A stretch of DNA of 31,022 nt from Anaerofilum sp. (GCA_020024115.1 JAHHUF010000007.1:1-31022); one strand, 5' to 3'; shown: positions 7,406-15,719, counted from the stretch's first letter. The notes: generated by a model from the letters alone, not told the origin. Numbers and translations are program-made.

Positions 7406-9700
7406 TTATTCTGCTGGGGGTTCCGGTTGTGGTTCAGCGATTGTCACTGTAATCACCTTCCCCATTGGAACCTCTGTTCCTGCCGGAATATCCTGCGCCA
7501 CAGCAGTTCCCTCCTGCGCACCGGACAGCCGAATATTGATATAGCTGCTTTGTGCTACCTGTTTTGCCTGCTGTCGAGAAAGCCCAGAAAAATCCGGAAT
7601 TGTTACCATTGAATCCTCGGTTGTTTCAGTGTATAAATAAACACAGCTTCCACGGGGAATGGCTCCATTCTCCGGGAATTGATGCAGCACGGTCTGCCCA
7701 TTTCCGATAACACGATGCTGAAATCCAAGCCGTCCCATTTCTGCTCTTGCAACAGCAAGATGATTTAGGTTGTTGCTGATGGTTGTATTGGTAACTTCAA
7801 TTTCTTCCTGTGCAAGTTCTTCGGGTGTATATTCCGGCTGAATCCCCAACATGGGAAGAATTTCCTGCAAGATATTTCCTGCCACCGGAATAGCAATATA
7901 GGTGGTTAAATCCGTCCAAGTAATGGGGGTATCAATCACCACTAACACTGCAATTTGTGGATTATTGATGGGTGCAACCCCCAAAAAGCTGGAAACAAAC
8001 CCTGAGTCATCCCCTTTCAGGTTATCACTGGTTCCTGATTTTCCACCCACACGATAGCCATATACATTTGCAAAACGAGCTGCGGAATAATAGTTTTCGC
8101 TGGCATCACCTTTTACAACCCGTTCCAGATAGCCCCGCATCTCCTGCGAAACTTCTTCACTGATTACCTGACGCTTTATATTTGTGTCAACTTCTTGTAC
8201 AATATTTCCGTTTTTATCCTGTACCCGTTGAACCACATGAGGCGTCACCAATTCTCCGCCATTGACAGCTGCGGAAAAACTGCTAATCATCTGAATAGGA
8301 GTCAAGGCCATACCTTGACCAAAGCTGCTACTTGCCAAGTCAACCAAAGACATATTATCTGCTTTATGATAAATGCTTCTTGCTTCGTTTGGCAAATCAA
8401 TCCCTGTTAAACCTGTTAAACCATAGGCATTAAAATAGGCAGAAAAGCGGTCAATTCCCAATGCCTGACCCACTTGAATAGTTCCTACATTGCAGCTATT
8501 CTTCAAAATATCTGAAATATTAACAATACCGTGGCTTGCATGATTTAAACAAACATAATTTTGCCCCAAAACACTAATATTGCCTTTGCACAGATATGTG
8601 GTATTGTTAGATGCTACACCAGCATCCAATCCTGCTGATGTTGTAATTACTTTAAAAACACTGCCGGGGTCATACACTTCGCTGATTGCCTTATTTCTCC
8701 ACAAAATGCTGCGTACATCTCCCAATGCCTGTGTGCGCTGCTGTTCGTCCGGAATCGCCATAATTGCATTGTATTGTTCTGTATTCAAAATTGTGCTTGG
8801 TTCATTTGGGTCAAAGTCGGGTTTGGTTGCCATTGCCAAAACCGCCCCTGTATTGACATCCATCACAATTGCAGTTGCTCTGTTTTGGGGATTATGTTCC
8901 AAAACAGCACCATTCAAATTTCGTTCCACAACTGCTTGAATATCCGAATCAATGGTCAATACCACATTATTTCCGTCTTCTGCCGGATATACAACAGCAT
9001 TATCCGTTGCCATTTCTCCATCTAAACGGGTTTTGGCAGAAATTCTTCTTCCCCGCCGTCCTGCAAGCTGCTTGTCATAAGAAACCTCTACCCCTGTGAT
9101 GGTTCCATGCCCTTCGCTGTTGACAAATCCCAAAACACTGGACATGAAATTGCCATAGGGATATTCTCGTTTGGTAGTGCTGGAGCAGGTGATTCCCAGC
9201 CCGATTTTATATTTATTTTTAATTTCCAGTATTTTGTCTGCAACCGGCTTGTCCACACCTTTTGCAAGAACTTTATAAAAAGATTCATAATCCCCCAATT
9301 TTGCAAACAATTCTTCTTCACTCACCTGCAATAAAGGGGCAATTTCTGCTGCAAGCTGCCTTGCCAAAAGTTTTTGTTCTTGGTTTTCATCTGCAAAAGC
9401 AATCATATTGGGGGCTGCCTCCACATTCCATACAATTGAAGTTTTTGCAAGCACTTTGCCTTTTGAATCCAAAATGCTTCCCCGTGTAGGCTCCAAGATT
9501 GTATCTTTAATTTGCTGTGCGTTGGCAGCTGTTTTCAATTCATTTCCTTGCACAATTTGCAGTTGATACAGCTTTCCGACCAATGCTCCAAACCCTGCTC
9601 CCAAAATCAGGATTCCCAACAAAACCGCCCGCAGCTTGACATTATATCTGCGTGGCAGGTGATATTGTTTGGATGGCTTTTTTGGTTTGTTTTGTTTCAT
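7406..9700 (-). CDS. Class B penicillin-binding protein (SpoVD/PBP2B-like) with two PASTA domains
   Basis: D,D-transpeptidase that cross-links septal (or spore cortex) peptidoglycan together with FtsW/SpoVE. Seen: a basic N-terminus, one membrane anchor (about residues 23-45), and the class B dimerisation domain (ILEPTRGSILDSKGKVLA). The transpeptidase domain has Ser347-Val-Phe-Lys350, Ser402-Cys-Asn404 and Lys554-Ser-Gly-Thr. Two PASTA-type repeats occupy about residues 640-760. At 764 residues the length fits SpoVD or PBP2B. The ATG at 9700 is preceded by GAGAGG. SpoVD and vegetative PBP2B share this architecture, so I leave the symbol empty. The terminator-like hairpin directly upstream suggests that its expression may be set separately from mraZ-rsmH-ftsL. 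Confidence 0.92.
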   Translation of the reverse strand: MKQNKPKKPSKQYHLPRRYNVKLRAVLLGILILGAGFGALVGKLYQLQIVQGNELKTAANAQQIKDTILEPTRGSILDSKGKVLAKTSIVWNVEAAPNMIAFADENQEQKLLARQLAAEIAPLLQVSEEELFAKLGDYESFYKVLAKGVDKPVADKILEIKNKYKIGLGITCSSTTKREYPYGNFMSSVLGFVNSEGHGTITGVEVSYDKQLAGRRGRRISAKTRLDGEMATDNAVVYPAEDGNNVVLTIDSDIQAVVERNLNGAVLEHNPQNRATAIVMDVNTGAVLAMATKPDFDPNEPSTILNTEQYNAIMAIPDEQQRTQALGDVRSILWRNKAISEVYDPGSVFKVITTSAGLDAGVASNNTTYLCKGNISVLGQNYVCLNHASHGIVNISDILKNSCNVGTIQVGQALGIDRFSAYFNAYGLTGLTGIDLPNEARSIYHKADNMSLVDLASSSFGQGMALTPIQMISSFSAAVNGGELVTPHVVQRVQDKNGNIVQEVDTNIKRQVISEEVSQEMRGYLERVVKGDASENYYSAARFANVYGYRVGGKSGTSDNLKGDDSGFVSSFLGVAPINNPQIAVLVVIDTPITWTDLTTYIAIPVAGNILQEILPMLGIQPEYTPEELAQEEIEVTNTTISNNLNHLAVARAEMGRLGFQHRVIGNGQTVLHQFPENGAIPRGSCVYLYTETTEDSMVTIPDFSGLSRQQAKQVAQSSYINIRLSGAQEGTAVAQDIPAGTEVPMGKVITVTIAEPQPEPPAE

Positions 9701-9718
9701 TCACTTTCCTCTCTATAC

Positions 9719-9766
9719 CAAAAAACAAAGCTGCCCTCCATTCCCAGTTCGGAATGTTTCGGCAGC
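9719..9766 (-). terminator. Terminator-like hairpin inside the dcw operon, before the PBP gene
   Basis: Read on the minus strand, GCTGCC pairs with GGCAGC (9761-9766 with 9730-9735) and CATTCC pairs with GGAATG (9751-9756 with 9739-9744), with an internal loop between the two stems. A T-rich tail (TTTGTTTTTT) follows. It stands between ftsL and the PBP gene, where full termination would cut the operon. Partial termination, attenuation or an RNA-processing site are all possible. Confidence 0.6.
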
Positions 9767-9834
9767 CCCGTTTTATTTTTTTATCGAATTGCCGTCATAA
9801 ACTTTGCAAAGACATCAGTTTGCAAAATCGCTGT

Positions 9835-10293
9835 TTAGCCAAACACATTCATCATTTTTGCATTCAATCCGTTCAAAACCTGCTGTGCATTGCTTTGCGG
9901 TAATTCAATGCGGCTTTCTGTTTCCAGTGTAACATAGGTCAATTGATTGCGCTCCAGCTTCATCAATCCCAGTGCCTGTGCTTGTGCCTCCAGATTATTC
10001 AAACTGCTTCGTTCATCCATTACACTGGAGAGATAATTATATGTACTTTTTGCTGATTCCAAATCACGCTTACGCGATTGAATATCACCTGTTAATTCAG
10101 TCACTTGTGCCTGACTGTAAAGCAAACTGCAAGTCATGGCAAGCACCACTGCACCCACCGAAATCTTGCTCATCCACCTCATTTTGTCAGCATATTTATT
10201 TACTGGCTTTTTGCCTTGTACTACCCGAACACTGGGTTTGGTTCGTGTTTCAAAGCGTTCAAAATCATACTGCCTTGCTGTTTGTCCCGCCAT
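9835..10293 (-). CDS. ftsL: FtsL-like cell division protein
   Basis: Small bitopic septum protein that pairs with DivIC/FtsB and FtsQ to activate the septal synthase. Seen: a basic cytoplasmic region of about 40 residues, one membrane segment (ISVGAVVLAMTCSLLYSQAQV, roughly residues 42-62 split around its centre), then a coiled-coil stretch (LTGDIQSRKRDLESAKSTY) and an LEAQAQALGLMKL segment typical of FtsL/DivIC. I start at the ATG at 10293 because AGGAG lies about 10 nt upstream; the in-frame upstream start at 10377 has no such site. That leaves 152 residues. FtsL is poorly conserved, so the call rests on its place between rsmH and the PBP gene plus this layout. Confidence 0.8.
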   Translation of the reverse strand: MAGQTARQYDFERFETRTKPSVRVVQGKKPVNKYADKMRWMSKISVGAVVLAMTCSLLYSQAQVTELTGDIQSRKRDLESAKSTYNYLSSVMDERSSLNNLEAQAQALGLMKLERNQLTYVTLETESRIELPQSNAQQVLNGLNAKMMNVFG

Positions 10294-10393
10294 CTTCTGT
10301 GGACTCCTTTCCCTTGTCAACCTAAAAACAACACTGCACAATTGATTTTGTACAGCATTGCTAAAAAGCCCTATCACAGCTCTATATCACTGG

Positions 10394-11317
10394 TTAAACC
10401 TTTTCAATAATTCTCAACTTTGCCGAACGGCTTCGGCGATTGTTTTCCAATTCAAACTCTCCTGCTTCAATTGGTTTTCGTGTAATCAATTTTGCTTTTT
10501 CAACTCCACCACATACACACACTGGCAATTCCGGTGGACAAGTGCAAGCTGTTGCCCATTGACGAAAGCGCTGCTTTACAACTCGGTCTTCCAAAGAGTG
10601 GAATGTGATAATACAAAACCGTCCTTTGGGTGCAAGCAAATCAAAAATTTCGTCCAACCCTTCACTCAACGCATCAAGCTCTCCATTCACCGCAATTCGG
10701 ATTGCCTGAAAACTTCTTCGTGCAGGGTTTTTGTCTTTTCTGCGAACAGCCGGAGGCATTGCAGATGCAATCGCCTCTGCCAGTTGTCCGGTTGTTTCAA
10801 ATGGAGTCTGTTCACGCTGTGAAACAATTTTTCCAGCAACTCCCCATGCGTATGGCTCCTCGCCATACTCCCGTAAAATTTTTGCCAGCTCCTCTCGTGA
10901 TGCGGTATTCACCAAATCCGCCGCAGTGGGGCCGCTTTGGCTCATTCGCATATCCAGTGGTGCATCTGCCCGATAACTGAACCCTCGCTCTGCTGCATCT
11001 AACTGGTGAGACGAAACGCCCAAATCCAACAGTGCACCGTTGATGCTCGTGACACCTTGTGCTGCCAATGCTGCCCGTGCATTGCGAAAATTGCTTTGAA
11101 TCACTGTTGCAGGCAACCCTTCCAGACGCTCACGAGCGGTCTGAATTGCATCAGGGTCTTGGTCAAGGGAATATAATCTTCCATCTGTCAGCCGTTTTGC
11201 AATTTCTTTGGAATGTCCTGCTCCTCCAGCAGTTCCATCTAAATAAATTCCGCTTGGTTGAATAGCAAGCCCCTGAATACACTCCTCCAGCAGCACCGAA
11301 ATATGACTGAACTCCAT
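10394..11317 (-). CDS. rsmH: 16S rRNA (cytosine-1402-N4) methyltransferase RsmH
   Basis: SAM-dependent methyltransferase that modifies C1402 of 16S rRNA in the decoding centre. Seen: N-terminal MEFSHISVLLEECIQGL, the SAM loop YLDGTAGGAGHS, LYSLDQDPDAI, GALLDLGVSSHQLD, RGFSYRADAPLDMRM, RRSFQAIRIAVN and the C-terminal ITFHSLEDRVVKQRF. All are characteristic of MraW/RsmH. I prefer the ATG at 11317 because it gives the usual MEF-H-SVLL start and about 307 residues. The frame stays open to a TTG at 11353, and the binding site (GAGAGGATGG) is rather far upstream, so the start is not certain. Second gene of the dcw operon. Confidence 0.95.
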   Translation of the reverse strand: MEFSHISVLLEECIQGLAIQPSGIYLDGTAGGAGHSKEIAKRLTDGRLYSLDQDPDAIQTARERLEGLPATVIQSNFRNARAALAAQGVTSINGALLDLGVSSHQLDAAERGFSYRADAPLDMRMSQSGPTAADLVNTASREELAKILREYGEEPYAWGVAGKIVSQREQTPFETTGQLAEAIASAMPPAVRRKDKNPARRSFQAIRIAVNGELDALSEGLDEIFDLLAPKGRFCIITFHSLEDRVVKQRFRQWATACTCPPELPVCVCGGVEKAKLITRKPIEAGEFELENNRRSRSAKLRIIEKV

Positions 11318-11382
11318 GTTTTGGCAAACCATCCTCTCAAGCAAATTAAACAAACTTCTTTTGTGGAGATTGTTGAACGCAA

Positions 11383-11802
11383 TTAAATTCCCAGCTGTTC
11401 CATTGCCTGTCCAATCACCTGTGAACTCATTGCATCACATTCTTTTTTCCATGCAGCAGCATCCCAAATCTCCACATAAGGGTCTGCCCCCAAAATGCTC
11501 ACTTCCTTTTTCAAGTTAGCGTGTTCTCTCAATGTTTGCGGAATCAAAATCCGCCCTTGTTTGTCTGGTGAAACCTCCACAGCAGACGCCAGCAAAAAGC
11601 GGCGTGCCATTCTGCCGGCAGCTAGTCCTTTTTCGTTGATGGCAGCAAACACCATCTCCCATTGAGAATTTGAAAAAACAATCAAACATTCTTCCAGCCA
11701 GCGGGTAATAATAAATGTTTCACCCAATTGTTCACGAAACTTTGCAGGAAAATTCAAGCGGCCTTTTTCATCAATGATATAATTATACTCACCAATGAGC
11801 AT
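11383..11802 (-). CDS. mraZ: Transcriptional regulator MraZ
   Basis: DNA-binding protein of the SpoVT/AbrB fold that regulates its own dcw operon. Seen: two tandem AbrB-like halves, the first with YNYIIDEKGRLNFPAKFRE (about residues 6-24) and the second with VEVSPDKQGRILIPQTLRE (about 75-93). Each carries the DXKGR(L/I)-P core. At 139 residues it has normal length. The ATG at 11802 is preceded by GAGGAGG. It is the first gene of the operon, directly downstream of a promoter and three MraZ boxes, which fits autoregulation. Confidence 0.96.
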   Translation of the reverse strand: MLIGEYNYIIDEKGRLNFPAKFREQLGETFIITRWLEECLIVFSNSQWEMVFAAINEKGLAAGRMARRFLLASAVEVSPDKQGRILIPQTLREHANLKKEVSILGADPYVEIWDAAAWKKECDAMSSQVIGQAMEQLGI

Positions 11803-11832
11803 TGTACCGCCTCCTCAGCAGCAAAGCTGTTC

Positions 11833-11857
11833 TCCACTTTTGCCCACTTTTCCCCAC
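11833..11857 (-). promoter_or_regulatory. MraZ operator: three 10-bp-spaced boxes
   Basis: On the minus strand GTGGG (11853-11857), GTGGG (11843-11847) and GTGGA (11833-11837) recur every 10 bp, separated by similar A-rich spacers. MraZ of E. coli is known to bind TGGGN repeats separated by 5 nt, so the period is the same. The boxes lie in the transcribed leader, just downstream of the -10 element. Confidence 0.8.
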
Positions 11858-11871
11858 CGATGCTATTTATA

Positions 11872-11899
11872 ATTATACTCTATGTTTTGAGAAATGCAA
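11872..11899 (-). promoter_or_regulatory. dcw operon promoter
   Basis: SigA-type promoter on the minus strand: TTGCAT (11894-11899), 16-bp spacer, perfect TATAAT (11872-11877). It lies about 70 nt upstream of the mraZ start and just before the MraZ boxes. Confidence 0.8.
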
Positions 11900-12008
11900 G
11901 AGAAACACTGCGTAAAAGGGTGAAAATTTCTCTTGTTCTATCTCTATAAAATGCTATTTTTTTTGATATTTTTACATTTTATGATAATTATATGGAAATT
12001 TTTTCCAA

Positions 12009-12051
12009 CAAAAAAACCTTCCAATTGCAAAGCGCAATCAGTAAGGTTTTT
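12009..12051 (-). terminator. Terminator after the rsmD-coaD operon
   Basis: AAAAACCTT (12012-12020) pairs with AAGGTTTTT (12043-12051), and an inner ATTGC/GCAAT stem (12024-12028 with 12034-12038) extends it. A T-run follows on the minus strand. It begins 4 nt after the stop codon of the coiled-coil gene and separates it from the dcw promoter. Confidence 0.8.
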
Positions 12052-12054
12052 GAG

Positions 12055-12516
12055 TTAAGTATTTGGTGCTTGTTTCAAATTTGCCCGCAAGGTTTTCATA
12101 TCGGTTGTGGCTTTACTCAACTCTTGCTCCAAGCCTTTTAATTTGTTGTCGCAAAACTCTGTAATGCTGCTGCGCATTTGTCTTGCTTCACTTTGTGCAG
12201 CTGATAGCATCTCTGTTGCTTTTGCCTGTGCTGCTTTTGTAATCTGCTGTTCGCCCACCAAAATCCGTGCACGCTCCTCCGCTTTGCGAACAATCATTTC
12301 GGCTTTCTTTTCTGCTTGTGCAATAATTTCCACACGGTCTTTCACAATTGCGGTTGCCTGCTTCAATTCTTCGGGCAGCGCTTTTCGGATTTCATCCAAA
12401 ATTTCCTGCACTGCTTCAATGTCCACAATTCTCTGACTATCCATAAAGGGGACTTTTCGTCCTTCTTCCATTGCTTCTTCAATCATGTTCAGTAAATCAT
12501 TAACATTTTCACTCAT
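12055..12516 (-). CDS. Coiled-coil protein of unknown function (V-ATPase subunit E/H-like)
   Basis: A 153-residue soluble protein with no signal peptide or membrane segment. Nearly all of it from about residue 30 to 145 is charged and helical with Ala/Glu/Lys heptads (AEKKAEMIVRKAEERARILV), so it is very probably a long coiled coil. Proteins of this kind next to coaD in Clostridia are commonly labelled ATPase subunit-like or hypothetical, but the resemblance may reflect only coiled-coil composition. It overlaps the coaD stop by 4 nt (ATGA), so it is translated from the same mRNA as rsmD and coaD. Its N-terminus (VNDLLNMIEEAMEEGRKVPF) also resembles the short leading segment of DivIVA-like scaffold proteins. 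I do not assign a function. Confidence 0.75.
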   Translation of the reverse strand: MSENVNDLLNMIEEAMEEGRKVPFMDSQRIVDIEAVQEILDEIRKALPEELKQATAIVKDRVEIIAQAEKKAEMIVRKAEERARILVGEQQITKAAQAKATEMLSAAQSEARQMRSSITEFCDNKLKGLEQELSKATTDMKTLRANLKQAPNT

Positions 12517-13010
12517 ACTGTATCGTTCCTTTCAATGCAAAATCGTTCTGCCACATCCTGTAAAATTTGTTTTGGAACAAACTTTGAAATATCTCCACCA
12601 TATCCTGCCACTTGACGCACTGCCGAAGATGAAAGATACATATACTCACTGCTGGTCGTCATAAAGACTGTTTCAAGTTCCGGATTCAATTCCTTATTGA
12701 TAAGTGCCATTTGAAACTCATATTCAAAATCAGTCACCGCACGCAAACCTTTTACCAAAGCACAGGCATTTTTTTGTTTTGCATAATCTGCCAAAAGCCC
12801 ATCACAACAATCCACCTCTACATTAGGCATAGTTTGAATACATCTGCGAATCAGTTCCACTCTTTTTTCGGCGGAAAAGGTTGGGATTTTGTTTGGGTTG
12901 ACAGTGACTGCCACAATCACCAAATCAAACAACTGAGATGCACGGCGAACAATATCCAAATGTCCCAATGTCACTGGGTCAAAACTCCCTGGACAGATGG
13001 CAATTCTCAT
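12513..13010 (-). CDS. coaD: Phosphopantetheine adenylyltransferase CoaD
   Basis: Catalyses the fourth step of coenzyme A synthesis: ATP plus 4'-phosphopantetheine to dephospho-CoA. Seen: the nucleotidyltransferase N-terminus CPGSFDPVTLGHLDIVRRA with the T-x-G-H motif (about residues 15-18), LVKGLRAVTDFEYEFQMALIN (about 89-109), and the YMYLSSSAVRQVAGYGGD region (about 123-140) with the SSS-R motif. At 165 residues it has normal length. It overlaps rsmD by 4 nt with GAGGAGG upstream. The rsmD-coaD pair is a standard Firmicutes arrangement. Confidence 0.97.
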   Translation of the reverse strand: MRIAICPGSFDPVTLGHLDIVRRASQLFDLVIVAVTVNPNKIPTFSAEKRVELIRRCIQTMPNVEVDCCDGLLADYAKQKNACALVKGLRAVTDFEYEFQMALINKELNPELETVFMTTSSEYMYLSSSAVRQVAGYGGDISKFVPKQILQDVAERFCIERNDTV

Positions 13011-13564
13011 TCTGTGTCCTCCTCATCTTGTTTGCAATATTTTGTAACTTTCACTGTGCCATATTTATATTCTTTTTTCAAAACAAGACCAGCGATATGC
13101 TCTGGCAAAGAGGCATCCCGTTCGCTTTCACACAAAACAATTCCGTTGAGTTGCATGACCGCTGACACCTTTGGCAAAATTTGTTCCAATGTATTCTGCC
13201 GATAAGGTGGGTCTAAAAACACAATATCAAATTTTTCTTTGGTTGCACTCAACAATGCTTCTGCCTGCATACAAACAATCTTGCTTTGCCCAAACACACC
13301 TGCTGCCCTGCAATTTTTCTGGACAATCTCCGCAGCCTGTCTGTCTTGGTCACAAAACACACATCTTGCAGCCCCTCTGGACAGTGCTTCAATGCCTAGC
13401 TGTCCGCTGCCTGCAAACAAATCCAACACTGTTGCACCAGGCAGCTGAAATTGAATTGAACTAAACATTCCCTCTTTTACTCGGTCAATGGTTGGGCGGG
13501 TAATTTCTTCCCCTGCTAATGTTTCCAGCTTTGTGCCTCTTGCCGAACCTGCAATCACACGCAT
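13007..13564 (-). CDS. rsmD: 16S rRNA (guanine-966-N2) methyltransferase RsmD
   Basis: SAM-dependent methyltransferase acting on G966 of 16S rRNA during 30S assembly. Seen: MRVIAGSARGTKL at the N-terminus, TRPTIDRVKEGMFS, the SAM loop VLDLFAGSGQLGIEALSRGA (about residues 46-65), and the catalytic N6/N2 motif FLDPPY (DPPY, about 117-120). At 185 residues it has normal length. The ATG at 13564 follows a GAGGCGAG site. It is first in a three-gene operon (rsmD, coaD, coiled-coil gene). A leader of about 200 nt carries copy 2 of the dispersed repeat. Confidence 0.95.
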   Translation of the reverse strand: MRVIAGSARGTKLETLAGEEITRPTIDRVKEGMFSSIQFQLPGATVLDLFAGSGQLGIEALSRGAARCVFCDQDRQAAEIVQKNCRAAGVFGQSKIVCMQAEALLSATKEKFDIVFLDPPYRQNTLEQILPKVSAVMQLNGIVLCESERDASLPEHIAGLVLKKEYKYGTVKVTKYCKQDEEDTE

Positions 13565-13612
13565 CCCGCTCGCCTCTTTTCTGTATTTAAACTTTCAGCA
13601 ATACTATCTATT

Positions 13613-13720
13613 TAGGAGCTATCTGAAAAGTCGAAATTTTTCTTTTTCTGCAATAAGGAGTATCCATTGTCTATTCCTTGCAAAAATTTTTCAATTGTTC
13701 CCTTTTAAAACACACCCTGA
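13613..13720 (-). repeat. Dispersed MITE-like repeat, copy 2 (rsmD leader)
   Basis: About 108 bp, in the same plus-strand orientation as copy 1. Both open with TAGG-GCT--CTGAAAAGTCGAAA-like sequence and share TCTTTTT and ATCCATTGT blocks at matching distances. The right end (CCCTTTTAAAACACACCCTGA) is a degraded inverted version of the left end. It lies between the rsmD promoter (13774-13802) and the rsmD ribosome binding site, so it should be transcribed. The strand given is that of the downstream gene. Confidence 0.55.
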
Positions 13721-13773
13721 TTTTACAATTTTTTCTACATAGAGTTGTAAAGTATTGCTTTTTCACTTGCTTT

Positions 13774-13802
13774 ATTATGAAAGTTTCCGTTCTCTTTGTC
13801 AA
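13774..13802 (-). promoter_or_regulatory. rsmD operon promoter
   Basis: Near-perfect SigA promoter on the minus strand: TTGACA (13797-13802), 17-bp spacer, CATAAT (13774-13779). It sits about 210 bp upstream of rsmD and just downstream of uvrC. I see no uvrC terminator in between. Confidence 0.8.
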
Positions 13803-13826
13803 GTTTTTTCCGTTCTTTGTCCGGAT

Positions 13827-15674
13827 TTATTTTATTTCATTTTCATGCACATGAAATTCCTGCCAAACCGCTTTTGCCGCTTTCTGATTCACACCTTTCA
13901 CCTCACACAACTGCTCAAAAGTCGCCTGCCGAACCCCTCCCACAGAGCGAAAATGGTTCAGCAATGCTTTTGCAGTGGCAGGGCCTACCCCCGAAATTTT
14001 TGTCAAAGTGGAGGAATAGGCTTTTTTCTTTTGGCTTTGTCGCTGGTATTGAATGGAAAAACGGTGTACTTCGTCTTGAATGGAGGTGATAAAGGCAAAA
14101 ACGCCTTTGTGCATAGAGATTGCAATTTCTCCCCCATCGCTGGTGACAATTGCTCTTGTGCGGTGCTTGTCGTCTTTCACCATTCCAAACAGCGGAACAT
14201 CATTTAACTTTGTGTATTTCAATGCCTGTTTCACAACGCTTACCTGCCCTTTGCCGCCATCCAACAAAATCAGGTCTGGCTTTTGTCCAAACTGTCCAGA
14301 AGCACCTTTTTCGTACTCTGCTGCACGGCGGCTCAATACCTCTGCCATGCTGGCATAATCATCGGTTCCATCCACAGATTGAATTTTGAATTTTCGGTAT
14401 CCGCTTTTTTTCGGCTTTCCATCTTCAAATACAATCATACCTGCTACGCTGGTGCCATCTCCCCAGTTGGAAATATCATAGCTTTCAATGATATGGGGGA
14501 CTTCTTTCAGTCCCAGCATATGTGCAGTTTCATCCAGCAACCTACCTGCTTTATCAATGCCGTTTCGGCTGTTTTCCCGTGCCAAACGCTCCACTGCGTT
14601 GACATACGCCATCTGCACCAAACGGGCATTATCTCCCCGCTCCGGGGTATAAATTCTGACCTTGCTTCCCCGTGCCTCAGTAAGTGCCTGTGCCAAAACT
14701 TCTTGGTCAGGAAGTGGGGCATCAATGGCAATCGTTTTGGGAGGAATTTCTCCCCCGGAAAGATAATACCGTGGCAAAAATTCTTCTCGCAAGGTGTCAA
14801 TGTTTAATGTATCCTTAAACAAAAACTCTTTTTTATCCGACAGCTTTCCTTGTCGAAACCTCAAAATTGCTGCGCACACTCCACTTGCTGCTCCTGCAAA
14901 AGCAATGACATCCTGTTCTTTTTCGTCATCTGTCACTACACGCTGCCCAGGCATTACTTTTTCAATGGCGGCGATTTGGTCACGCAGCAAAGCAGCTTTT
15001 TCAAAATCCAGCCGTTCAGCAGCATCTTCCATCTTTTGGCGAAGGCTTTTTAAAATTTCATTTTTACCCAGCCGAATCATTTTTAACGCACCATTGACTG
15101 CTTCTTCGTATTCTTCCAGCTTGATTTTTCCGCTGCAAACCGCCATACACCTTCCAATATGTGCATTTAAACAAGGGCGTCCTTTGCGAAAATCTGTTGG
15201 AAACTTTCGGCTGCACTCCGGAAGTTTAAATGCCAAGTTTGCTGTTTCCACCATTTCACGCACAGCAAACCCAGAGGTATATGGCCCCAGATATTCTGCA
15301 CCATCATCTTCTTTTTGCAAAACAGCAGTAATTCTGCGCCATGGGTATGGGCTGATTCGGATATAACTGTATCCTTTATCATCTTTGAGTAAGATATTAT
15401 ATTTTGGCAGGTGGGTTTTGATTTGGCTTGCTTCCAAAACCAATGCCTCAAACTCGCTGGTTGTGACAATGACATCAAATTCAAACGCATGACGAATCAT
15501 CTGGGTTACTTTTGCATCATGGGGAACACCCTCACGAAAATACTGGCTGACTCTGGTACGCAGCCGTTTGGCTTTTCCGATATAAATGATTTCGTTTTGT
15601 TTGTCCCGAATGATATACACCCCTGGGAGCAGCGGCAATGCACACGCTTTCTTATACAATTCTTTTTTTGTCAT
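13827..15674 (-). CDS. uvrC: UvrABC excinuclease subunit C
   Basis: Nuclease subunit that makes both incisions in nucleotide excision repair. Seen in order: an N-terminal GIY-YIG domain (LPGVYIIRDKQNEIIYIGKA, within the first 40 residues, and RTRVSQYF), and a Cys-containing region (CSRKFPTDFRKGRPCLNAHIGRCMAVC). Then come a UVR motif (LRQKMEDAAERLDFEKAALL), an RNase H-like C-terminal nuclease domain (IESYDISNWGDGTSVAGMIVF, LDGGKGQV) and tandem helix-hairpin-helix elements (ISGVGPATAKALLNHF, VKGVNQKAAKAV). I start at the ATG at 15674 because GAGGAGGGC lies just upstream; the in-frame start at 15692 falls outside that site. That gives 615 residues, normal for the family. It is monocistronic as far as the sequence shows. 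Confidence 0.97.
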   Translation of the reverse strand: MTKKELYKKACALPLLPGVYIIRDKQNEIIYIGKAKRLRTRVSQYFREGVPHDAKVTQMIRHAFEFDVIVTTSEFEALVLEASQIKTHLPKYNILLKDDKGYSYIRISPYPWRRITAVLQKEDDGAEYLGPYTSGFAVREMVETANLAFKLPECSRKFPTDFRKGRPCLNAHIGRCMAVCSGKIKLEEYEEAVNGALKMIRLGKNEILKSLRQKMEDAAERLDFEKAALLRDQIAAIEKVMPGQRVVTDDEKEQDVIAFAGAASGVCAAILRFRQGKLSDKKEFLFKDTLNIDTLREEFLPRYYLSGGEIPPKTIAIDAPLPDQEVLAQALTEARGSKVRIYTPERGDNARLVQMAYVNAVERLARENSRNGIDKAGRLLDETAHMLGLKEVPHIIESYDISNWGDGTSVAGMIVFEDGKPKKSGYRKFKIQSVDGTDDYASMAEVLSRRAAEYEKGASGQFGQKPDLILLDGGKGQVSVVKQALKYTKLNDVPLFGMVKDDKHRTRAIVTSDGGEIAISMHKGVFAFITSIQDEVHRFSIQYQRQSQKKKAYSSTLTKISGVGPATAKALLNHFRSVGGVRQATFEQLCEVKGVNQKAAKAVWQEFHVHENEIK

Positions 15675-15719
15675 TTTTGCCCTCCTCACCATTTTGCAGC
15701 ATTTGAAGTTTAAGATTGT

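Noticed and set aside
13796..13826. uvrC terminator
   Set aside because: No hairpin with a T-run is visible after the uvrC stop; the space is taken by the rsmD promoter.
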